Shown here: positions 21,136 to 28,051 of the stretch, one piece after another | Numbering within the stretch: the stretch's first letter is position 1 | How the letters are laid out: every line of letters starts with the position of its first letter | NCBI RefSeq assembly: GCF_024124905.1 | Contig: NZ_JAMXST010000004.1 | Span: 124,001 to 188,000 of the forward strand | From: Cellulosimicrobium cellulans | Lineage (GTDB): Bacteria; Actinomycetota; Actinomycetes; Actinomycetales; Cellulomonadaceae | Length of the DNA: 64,000 nucleotides | Direction: 5' to 3' | Program-made: the position numbers and the translations under genes | Notes under the pieces: generated by a model | What the model was told of the DNA's origin: nothing | Seen by the model: the letters and a program-made list of their open reading frames with translations, nothing else | Database searches by the model: none

Positions 21136-24100
21136 GTGAATGCCGCAGCCCGCACCAGCTCAGCCGCCCGGAGCGTGGCCGATCCTGCTCGGCTGCCCGC
21201 GACCGCTCCCGGCGAGACCGACCAGCCCTCCGCCGAGGCGGCCGACGTGACGCCGCCCCGCCCCGTGCTCGTCCCGGAGCCCACGACCGCCGACCTCGTC
21301 GACGAGGCCGTGGCGCGGTGGCGCGCCGGGCTCGTCGAGCTCGCCGGCGGGTCGTCGCTCGCCGACGTCTCGCTGCTCGGCGACGCCGTCGTCGACCTGA
21401 CGGCGGCCCACCCCTCCGGCGTCGCCCAGCTCTTCGCCGGGCGGCCGACCCGGCTCTCGAACCTGTTCCGCGAGGGCGGGTCGCTGCCCGCCGCGCGGCG
21501 CCGTGCACGGGCCGTCGTGGTCCGCGCCGCCGAGCACGCCCAGCGCTACGGCGTCGCGCCCACGTACCTGGCGATCGGCGTGGCGACCTGGACCCAGAGC
21601 CTCTCGGCGCCGCTGGCCGAGGACGACGTCGCAGCGCTGGCCCGGGTCGCCGGCCGCGCCCCCGCGACGGTCGTCCCGAGCGGGGACGACGACGTCGTCG
21701 GCCCCGCAGCGGCAGGACCCGGCCCCGGCGACGCCACGGGCGAGGACGGTCGTGCGGTCTCCGACGAGCGGGACGGGCCCGACGGCGCGCACGTCCCCGA
21801 CGCGGGCCACCGGCCCCCGGGCGCGGTCGAGGAGACCGAGCAGGAGCCGACGTCCCGCACCGTGCGCGCCCCGGTGCTCCTGCGTCCCCTGACCGTCACC
21901 CCGCGCGGGGACGGCGAGACCGACTACGAGCTGACCCTCGAGCCGACGGCCGAGATCAACCCGCTCCTCGCGCGCACGCTGCGCGCGCACGGCGCGCTCC
22001 TCGACCCCGTGACGCTCGCGCGCTCCACGTTCACCGGCGCGGGCTTCGACCCCGGCGACGCGACCCGCCGCATCGCCGCGCTCGGCGAGGCCGTCCTCGA
22101 CGACTTCGACCTGACCCACCGCGTCCTCGTCGGTACGTTCGTGCACCCGGGGCAGGTCCTCGTCGACGACCTCGACGAGCTCGCGCCCGCCCTCGAGCGG
22201 CACGAGGTCGTCGCCGCCCTCGCCGGGGACGAGCGCTCCGCGACCGCGCTGCGCACCGAGCTGCCCGCGCCGCGCGTCGGCGACGCGGACCCCGTGCACG
22301 AGCGCGGCGCCGGCGACCTCGACCCGTCCCAGCGCCACGTCGTCGACGTGCTCGCGAGCGGGTCGCACCTCTTCGTCGACGCGCCCGCCGGGTCCGACGT
22401 CGCGGGCACGCTCGCGGCCGTCGTCGCCGAGGCCGCGGCGTCGGGGCGCCACGTGCTGTACGTCCCGGGCCACCGCCGGGCCGCGGACGCGCTCCTCGCG
22501 CGGCTCGACGAGCTCGGCCTCGGCGGCCTCGTGCTCGACATCGTCCCCGAGCCGACCTGGCGCGAGACCGCGTCCCACCGCCTCCTGTCCGCGATGGCGA
22601 CCGAGCCCGAGCCGGGCGAGGACGAGGACCTCGCGCGCACGCGCGACGCGCTGCTCGGCGCGCGCGCCCGGCTCGCCGGGTACATCGAGGCGCTGCACCT
22701 CGTGCGCGACCCGTGGGGAGTGTCCGCCTACGACGCGCTCCAGGCGCTCGCCCGCCTCACCGCCGAGCGACCGGCGCCCGACACCCGGGTACGCCTGACG
22801 ACGGAGGTCGTGCTCGGCGTCGGGCCGCAGCGCGAGCGTGTCGCGGCGGAGCTGCGCGAGGCCGCCCTGCTCGGTGCCTTCACCACGCGCGCGACCTCGA
22901 CCCCGTGGTACGGCGCCGCCCTCACGACGCCCCAGGAGGCCCACGACGCGCTCGTGCGCGTCGAGCGCCTCCGCACGCACACGCTCCCGCAGCTGCGCGC
23001 GCAGGTCGAGCAGGTCGCCCAGCGCACCGGGCTGACGCCCGCGACGACGCTGCGGCAGTGGGGCGACCAGCTCACCATGCTCGGCGGCATGCGGGGCACG
23101 CTCGACGTGTTCCAGCCCCTCATCTTCGAGCGCACCGCGCAGGACATGGTCGAGGCGACCGCGACGAAGCAGTGGCGTGCGGAGCGCGGCATCGAGATGG
23201 GCTGGTTCGCCCGCAGGCGGCTGCACCGCCAGGCGCGCGACATGGTCCGTCCCGGCGTCCGCGTGCCCGACCTGCACGCCGCGCTCGTCGAGGTGCAGGC
23301 GCAGCGCGCGGTCTGGCAGGAGCAGTGCCCGCGCGGCGGCTGGCCCGTGCTGCCCGAGGGGCTGTCCGCGATCGAGGACACGCACGAGGCCGTGCGCATC
23401 GACGTGGAGGAGCTCGAGCCCGCGCTCGACGGGACCCCCGGTGGCCGGGACCTCCTCGACACGCCGCTCGACGCCCTCGCGGCGCGCCTCGACGCGCTCG
23501 CCGAGGACGCCGAGTCCCTCGACTCCCTCCCGGCGCGCACCGCGATCCTGCGCCGGCTCACCGACCTCGGCCTCGGCGAGCTCCTCGCCGACCTCGCGGC
23601 CCGCCGCGTCGAGCCCGACTTCGTGGGCCCCGAGCTCGAGCTCGCGTGGTGGAGCTCGGTCTTCGAGCAGGTGCTCGCCCAGGACCAGGCCCTGGCCGGG
23701 CAGGACGGCGCCGGCCTCGACGCGCTCGCGCGCCGGTTCCGCGACCTCGACCGCACGCACGTCGCGTCGCTCGCGGCACCCGTCCGCGCGGCGGTCCGCG
23801 AGCACCTCGGGACCGCGATGCGCGAGCACCGCGACGAGGCCGAGGACCTGTTCACCGAGCTGCTCGAGGGTCGCCTCGTGAGCCTGCGGGAGACGGCCGA
23901 GAAGCACCCCGCCGTGCTGCGGCGCCTGCGACCCGTGCTCGTCGCCACGCCGACCCTCGTGCCGCACCTCGTCCCCGCGACGCGCACCGTCGACCTCGTC
24001 GTCCTCGACGCGATCGAGCACGCACCCGTCGAGCTCGTGCTCTCCGCGCTCGCCCGTGGCCGACAGGTCGTCGCGGTGGGGGACCCGCGCGCCGCCTCGA

Positions 24101-25260
24101 CCGACACCGTGCGCGAGCTCGCCGAGCTGCTCCCGACGGTCGAGCTGCTCGCCGACGGCTCGCGGCGCGACCCCTTCGTCACGACCTTCCTCGCCGAGCA
24201 CGGCTACGACGGCGTCCTGCGCCCCGCGCCCCTGCCGCGCGCCGAGGTCCTCGTCCAGCTCGACGTCGTCGACGGCGCCGGCATGCCCGACCCGGCGTCC
24301 GGGGCGGTCGAGAGCACCCAGGCCGAGGTCGACCGGGTCGTGGAGGTCGCGATCGAGCACGCGCTCACGCGGCCCGACGAGTCCCTCGCGATCGTCACCG
24401 TCACGCCCCTGCACGCCGACCGCATCCGCGACGCCCTCCTCGTCGAGGTGCGCCAGAACCCCGCGCTCGCCGGCTTCTTCTCCGGGGCGCGGGAGGAACC
24501 GGTGGTCGTCGCCGACGTCTCCGGCGTCGCCGGGCTCGTGCGCGACACGATCGTCCTGTCCGTCGGGTTCGGCCGCACCCCGCACGGGCGCGTGCTCCAC
24601 CGGTTCGGCATCCTCAACACCCCCGGCGCCGAGGCCATGCTGCTCGACTCGGTCGGCGCGACCCGCCGCCGGCTCCACGTCGTGTCGTGCTTCACCGCGG
24701 GCGACCTCGACCCCGAGCGGCTGCGCGGCGCCGGCGCCCGGCTGCTCGCCGAGGTCCTCGACCTCGCCGAGCAGCGCAGCGGCGCGGCCGACCAGGTGAC
24801 CCTCGGCAACGGCGTCGACCTCGGCGGCAGCCCCGACCGGCTCGTGCTCGACCTCGCCGAGCGCCTCTGGCGAGCCGGCCTCGTCGTCGAGACCGACTAC
24901 GGCATCGGCGACGGCGACCGCATCCCGCTCGTCGTCGGCCACCCCGACCTGCCCGGCGAGCTCCTCGTCGCCGTCCTCACCGACGACGCCGCCTACGTCG
25001 CCGAGCGCAGCGTGCGCGTGCGGGACCGGCAGGTGGCCGAACGCCTCGAGCGCATCGGGTGGACCGTCGCCCAGGTGTGGTCCGCCGCCGCGTTCCTCGA
25101 CCCCGCCAAGGAGGCCGAGCGCATCCGTCGGGTCGTGCAGGCGGTGCGCGACGCGCGGCTGCCCGAGGCGGGTGGTGTCGCGCAGACCGGTGGCGGCGAC
25201 CGGATCGTGGTCGTGCCGGTGATCGACGACGACGAGCAGCACGGCGACGACGACCTCTGA
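21136..25260 (+). CDS. Large SF1 helicase-like protein with degenerate ATPase and nuclease-like motifs
   Basis: 1,374 residues. The middle and C-terminal parts follow a DNA2/UvrD-like superfamily 1 helicase: LDPSQRHVVDVLASG (Q motif), VDAPAGSDVAGTLAAVV where Walker A should be, DLVVLDAIEHAPVEL at Walker B, VVAVGDPRAAST at motif III and RDTIVLSVGFGRTPHGR plus GATRRRLHVVS at motifs V-VI. The Walker lysine and the DE pair are gone. The C-terminal ~100 residues resemble the MTES_1575-type endonuclease often fused to such helicases (RDRQVAERLERIGWTVAQVW), but the acidic catalytic residues appear replaced. The N-terminal 250 residues have no recognised domain. The GTG at 21136 directly abuts GGAGG; GTG 21178 is an alternative. 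Likely a non-catalytic nucleic-acid-binding or scaffold protein; role unknown. Confidence 0.75.
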   Translation: MNAAARTSSAARSVADPARLPATAPGETDQPSAEAADVTPPRPVLVPEPTTADLVDEAVARWRAGLVELAGGSSLADVSLLGDAVVDLTAAHPSGVAQLFAGRPTRLSNLFREGGSLPAARRRARAVVVRAAEHAQRYGVAPTYLAIGVATWTQSLSAPLAEDDVAALARVAGRAPATVVPSGDDDVVGPAAAGPGPGDATGEDGRAVSDERDGPDGAHVPDAGHRPPGAVEETEQEPTSRTVRAPVLLRPLTVTPRGDGETDYELTLEPTAEINPLLARTLRAHGALLDPVTLARSTFTGAGFDPGDATRRIAALGEAVLDDFDLTHRVLVGTFVHPGQVLVDDLDELAPALERHEVVAALAGDERSATALRTELPAPRVGDADPVHERGAGDLDPSQRHVVDVLASGSHLFVDAPAGSDVAGTLAAVVAEAAASGRHVLYVPGHRRAADALLARLDELGLGGLVLDIVPEPTWRETASHRLLSAMATEPEPGEDEDLARTRDALLGARARLAGYIEALHLVRDPWGVSAYDALQALARLTAERPAPDTRVRLTTEVVLGVGPQRERVAAELREAALLGAFTTRATSTPWYGAALTTPQEAHDALVRVERLRTHTLPQLRAQVEQVAQRTGLTPATTLRQWGDQLTMLGGMRGTLDVFQPLIFERTAQDMVEATATKQWRAERGIEMGWFARRRLHRQARDMVRPGVRVPDLHAALVEVQAQRAVWQEQCPRGGWPVLPEGLSAIEDTHEAVRIDVEELEPALDGTPGGRDLLDTPLDALAARLDALAEDAESLDSLPARTAILRRLTDLGLGELLADLAARRVEPDFVGPELELAWWSSVFEQVLAQDQALAGQDGAGLDALARRFRDLDRTHVASLAAPVRAAVREHLGTAMREHRDEAEDLFTELLEGRLVSLRETAEKHPAVLRRLRPVLVATPTLVPHLVPATRTVDLVVLDAIEHAPVELVLSALARGRQVVAVGDPRAASTDTVRELAELLPTVELLADGSRRDPFVTTFLAEHGYDGVLRPAPLPRAEVLVQLDVVDGAGMPDPASGAVESTQAEVDRVVEVAIEHALTRPDESLAIVTVTPLHADRIRDALLVEVRQNPALAGFFSGAREEPVVVADVSGVAGLVRDTIVLSVGFGRTPHGRVLHRFGILNTPGAEAMLLDSVGATRRRLHVVSCFTAGDLDPERLRGAGARLLAEVLDLAEQRSGAADQVTLGNGVDLGGSPDRLVLDLAERLWRAGLVVETDYGIGDGDRIPLVVGHPDLPGELLVAVLTDDAAYVAERSVRVRDRQVAERLERIGWTVAQVWSAAAFLDPAKEAERIRRVVQAVRDARLPEAGGVAQTGGGDRIVVVPVIDDDEQHGDDDL

Positions 25261-25337
25261 CTTTCGGCCGACCCGTTCGGGGTCGTCACCGTGGGCGCGG
25301 GGACGGGGGAGCGACTGCCCGCCTGGTCGGGTCGGGT

Positions 25338-25432
25338 GCGGGGTGGGAGGCGGCGCCGGGTCTACCATCCGCCGCTCGTTCCTCGCGGCTCCCGCCAGGC
25401 CCGCCACGACCCGGCGCCGCCTCCCACCCCGC
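25338..25432 (+). terminator. Perfect 25-bp stem with 45-base loop
   Basis: Arms 25338-25362 and 25408-25432 are exactly complementary. It lies 78 bp after the large helicase-like gene. Nothing else is recognised in the 25261-25694 gap. Confidence 0.55.
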
Positions 25433-25694
25433 CACGTCGTCTCACCGTGGGCCGGTTGCTTGCGATCTCGTCGCTGAGCCGCCGCCGTCCGTCGCACCGT
25501 GGCTCTGGTGCGCGGGCCCGGCGTAGTCCGCGCTGTCGAGCACGCGTGCGACCACGGCAGCGTCGCCTGGGTCACGTCCTGGCGTCGTGCAGGTCACCCT
25601 GTCGCGGCTCCCGCGTGGGCTGTCCTCGCGTGTCTCAGTGGCCTGAGCAGGTGGTGGCTGACGTCGGGCGCTCCGGCGGTGCGACGATGGAGGC

Positions 25695-25934
25695 GTGAGC
25701 ACCACGTCCGACCCGAGTCCTGACCGCCCGCACGACGTGCCCGACGGCGCGGTGCGGCGTCGGCGGCCGCGGCGGGCCGTGCGACGGGGGACGGAGAGCG
25801 AGGTCGTGTCCGGGGTGAGCGCCGACGAGCGGTCCGAGGGCTGGGGCGACGAGGCGGCGCCCGGACGTGGGGGCCGGGGCGAGAACGACGACCGGCTGCT
25901 CGGGGACGTCCCGCCGCACTACGGGCGGAACTGA
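25695..25934 (+). CDS. Small conserved hydrophilic protein
   Basis: 79 residues, highly charged, no membrane segment. The C-terminal part DERSEGWGDEAAPGR...NDDRLLGDVPPHYG resembles short actinobacterial proteins that end in a W-G-D-x and D-x-P-P-H-W/Y pattern (recalled, not searched). Function unknown. The GTG at 25695 is one base after GGAGG, an unusually short spacing. It ends shortly before a long hairpin. Confidence 0.6.
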   Translation: MSTTSDPSPDRPHDVPDGAVRRRRPRRAVRRGTESEVVSGVSADERSEGWGDEAAPGRGGRGENDDRLLGDVPPHYGRN

Positions 25935-25964
25935 CCGCACGCCACCGACCGCGCGCTGATGCCC

Positions 25965-26020
25965 CGAACCCGGGGTCGTTCCCCACTCTCGGCGTGAGGT
26001 GAGGAGCGACCCCGGGTTCG
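25965..26020. terminator. Long hairpin, second member of the shared repeat family
   Basis: Arms 25965-25987 and 25998-26020 pair with one mismatch and a few G-T pairs between convergent genes. Its right arm shares GGAGCGACCCCGGGTTCG with the hairpin at 12341-12400. Confidence 0.7.
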
Positions 26021-26067
26021 TCCGAGGGGCGCCGCGGCGCGTGGGGTCAGGTGGCGGTGGGGCGTGC

Positions 26068-26535
26068 TCAGAGGTCGCGCGGCGGCGTCGGGCCGCCGGG
26101 TGCTCCGCCCGGGCCGCTGCCGGCCTGGGCGGCGAGGAGGTCGCGGATCTCCTGGAGGACGCGCACGTCCTCCGCCGGTGCCTCGGGCTCGGGCTCGACG
26201 TCCTGCTTGCGACGCTCGGCGAGCTTGTTCATCGGGAGGACGATGACGAAGTAGAGCGCGATCGCGATGATGAGGAACTGCAGGATCGCGTTGAGGATGC
26301 CGCCGACGGAGAGGACCGAGGCCTCGACGTCGCCGTGGGCGGGCCGCAACGTGATGTCCCACAGGTTGGAGATGTCCGGCTTGCCGAAGATGGCGCCGAT
26401 GATCGGGTTGATCAGGTAGGTGACGATCGCGTCGACGACCGAGGAGAACGCCGCGCCGATGACGACGCCGACCGCCAGGTCGATCGCGTTGCCTCGGAGC
26501 ACGAACTCCTTGAATCCCTGGAACACGCCCTTCAT
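26068..26535 (-). CDS. mscL: Large-conductance mechanosensitive channel
   Basis: 155 residues. MKGVFQGFKEFVLRGNAIDLAVGVVIGAAFSSVV is the amphipathic S1 helix and gate-forming first membrane helix of MscL. The second membrane helix (ILQFLIIAIALYFVIVLPMNKL) and the cytoplasmic helix (EDVRVLQEIRDLLAAQ) follow. The channel opens under membrane tension as a safety valve in hypo-osmotic shock. The ATG at 26535 is chosen because the protein begins exactly at the family N-terminus there. It lies downstream of the SAF-domain and ruc genes, an arrangement also seen in mycobacteria. Confidence 0.95.
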   Translation of the reverse strand: MKGVFQGFKEFVLRGNAIDLAVGVVIGAAFSSVVDAIVTYLINPIIGAIFGKPDISNLWDITLRPAHGDVEASVLSVGGILNAILQFLIIAIALYFVIVLPMNKLAERRKQDVEPEPEAPAEDVRVLQEIRDLLAAQAGSGPGGAPGGPTPPRDL

Positions 26536-26692
26536 GTGCTGCTTCCCTCTCCGGTCGGTGGTCCGCGTGGCGGCGGCGCCACGGCAGGTGCACGCGCGAT
26601 CCTCCCAACGCGGGCGCCGCCCGGCAACGGCCTCGCCCGGCGGGTCGGGCACCGGTCGTCGGTTCACCCGTCGGTGCGACCGGGGCCGTCCG

Positions 26693-27421
26693 TCAGGGGA
26701 CGAGGACGGCCGTGACGCTCGCCTGTCCGCTCACGGCGGCGAGGCGGACGGCCTCCTCGGGACGCACGGCGACGAGCGTCACGACGTCCGTGCCCGACCC
26801 GCCCGTGCCGAGCAGCCCGCCCCCGTCGTCGGGCTCCGGTGCGGGCACGACGACGGCCGTGCGGGCGAGGTAGGGATCCGCGGCCGGCGGCAGCTGTCCG
26901 TCGGTCGGCGCTCCGGCGAGCGCCGTCGTCAGCGCCTGGTCGCCGGCGGCGAGGAGGTCGACGCGGTCTCCCGGGCCGAGGAGGGCGGCGACACCGGGGT
27001 CGAGCCGGACGGGTGCGACGACCGTGCCCGCGGGAGCCGCGGCGGCGAGCTCGCCGCCGGCCACGAGCGCGTCCTGCAGCAGGGTGCCCGCGGGCAGGGC
27101 GACGGTCGCGCGGCGTCCGACCACGTCGTCGGGCCGGGCCGCGGAGCCCGCAGGGACGAGCTCCGCCGCCACGGGGTCCACGCGGAGGTCCGCGTCCGTC
27201 AGCACGGCGCCCGCGGGCACCTCGCGCGTCGTGACGACCGCCGGCGCGGTCGGTGGTGGGGGAGGGCGGAGCGCCCCGACGGCCACGGACGCCGCGACCC
27301 CGCAGCACAGCGCGGCCACGACGAAGCGGGAGCGCCACCACACCCCGCGCAGCAGCCGACGCCGCGCGGGCGAGCGGTCGGGTCGCGGGCGGGGATCCGG
27401 CGGGCGGGGCGAGCGCAGCAT
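26693..27421 (-). CDS. SAF-domain, CpaB/RcpC-like membrane-anchored protein
   Basis: 242 residues. A basic N-terminus precedes one membrane helix (about 32-50, FVVAALCCGVAASVAVGAL), then an SAF domain starting VVTTREVPAGAVLTDADLRVD and continuing with VVGRRATVALPAGTLLQDAL. This is the layout of Flp pilus assembly protein CpaB, but no other pilus gene is nearby. In actinobacteria a protein like this often sits between mscL and the FmdB gene, so a pilus role is doubtful. The C-terminal half is Ala/Val-rich with a GLLGTGGSGTDVVTLVAV strand pair. Confidence 0.8.
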   Translation of the reverse strand: MLRSPRPPDPRPRPDRSPARRRLLRGVWWRSRFVVAALCCGVAASVAVGALRPPPPPTAPAVVTTREVPAGAVLTDADLRVDPVAAELVPAGSAARPDDVVGRRATVALPAGTLLQDALVAGGELAAAAPAGTVVAPVRLDPGVAALLGPGDRVDLLAAGDQALTTALAGAPTDGQLPPAADPYLARTAVVVPAPEPDDGGGLLGTGGSGTDVVTLVAVRPEEAVRLAAVSGQASVTAVLVP

Positions 27422-27579
27422 GGGCGCGACCGTAGCGGCGCGCGCGCCCGGGGCAGACGCGGGCCGGTCCGGCCCTGTGGACGGGGCGCGTGGTCGAAGC
27501 CCGCCGACGCCGACCGGTGCGGGGCTGTGGTCGACCGTCGTCGTCCGGGGCGCCTCGGTCTGACGCCCCGGGCGTCAGG

Positions 27580-27885
27580 TCAGGAGGACGCGGTCGAGCC
27601 GCTCGGCGACGAGGTGCTGCTCGTGCCGCCGGACGCGCTGCTCGTGCCGGACGCCGCGGAGGAAGCGGCGGGCTTCGCGGCGGCCGGCGCCGTCGACGAC
27701 TTCCCGCCCGAGCGCGAGTCCGTGCGGTAGAAGCCCGAGCCCTTGAACGTCACACCGACGGAGGAGAACACCTTGCGCAGGCGCCCCGAGCACTCGGGGC
27801 ACACCGTCAGGGCGTCGTCGCTGAACGACTGGTGGATGTCGAAGGCGTGACCGCAGGCGGTGCACGTGTACGCGTAGGTGGGCAC
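27580..27885 (-). CDS. FmdB-type zinc-ribbon protein, homologue of the chaperone Ruc (Rv0991c)
   Basis: 101 residues. The FmdB zinc ribbon occupies the first ~45 (VPTYAYTCTACGHAFDIHQS with CxxC, then LTVCPECSGRLRKVFSS with the second CxxC, then GVTFKGSGFYRTDSR). The remainder is Ser/Ala/Gly-rich and disordered. The M. tuberculosis member with this layout, Ruc, is a redox-regulated chaperone for unfolded proteins, controlled by HrcA. A CIRCE element 93 bp upstream and the gene context (mscL, SAF, 5-FTHF cyclo-ligase, rimJ) support orthology. The GTG at 27885 has GAGGAGA six bases upstream. Confidence 0.85.
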   Translation of the reverse strand: MPTYAYTCTACGHAFDIHQSFSDDALTVCPECSGRLRKVFSSVGVTFKGSGFYRTDSRSGGKSSTAPAAAKPAASSAASGTSSASGGTSSTSSPSGSTASS

Positions 27886-27977
27886 GGGTTCTCCTCGTTC
27901 ACGAGACGGCCGTCGGGGCGGCCACCGGCAGGTCGGGATCGGGTCGGTCTCGGCCGGGTCGTCGGTGTCAACACCGC

Positions 27978-28004
27978 CTGGCACTCGAAACTTCCGAGTG
28001 CTAA
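27978..28004 (-). promoter_or_regulatory. CIRCE element (HrcA operator) for the ruc-like gene
   Basis: Read on the minus strand it is TTAGCACTC, nine bases, GAGTGCCAG. The first arm matches the CIRCE consensus exactly and the second matches 7 of 9 (consensus GAGTGCTAA), with the canonical nine-base spacer. It lies between the divergent ruc-like and penicillin-acylase-like genes, and ruc is the known HrcA target in mycobacteria. Confidence 0.82.
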
Positions 28005-28051
28005 TCATACGCGGAGCGGCGCTCGCCCAGGGCCGGGGTAGTCTCGCATCC

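Noticed and set aside
21160-25575. A 1,471-codon open frame on the minus strand opposite the helicase-like gene
   Set aside because: It is a by-product of high-GC codon bias on the other strand. The translation is Arg/Glu/Leu/Val low-complexity with no domain, while the plus frame shows helicase motifs.
26693-27421. SAF/CpaB-like gene as evidence for a Flp/Tad pilus locus
   Set aside because: No ATPase, prepilin or TadB/C gene nearby, and such a gene commonly sits beside mscL and the FmdB gene in actinobacteria.
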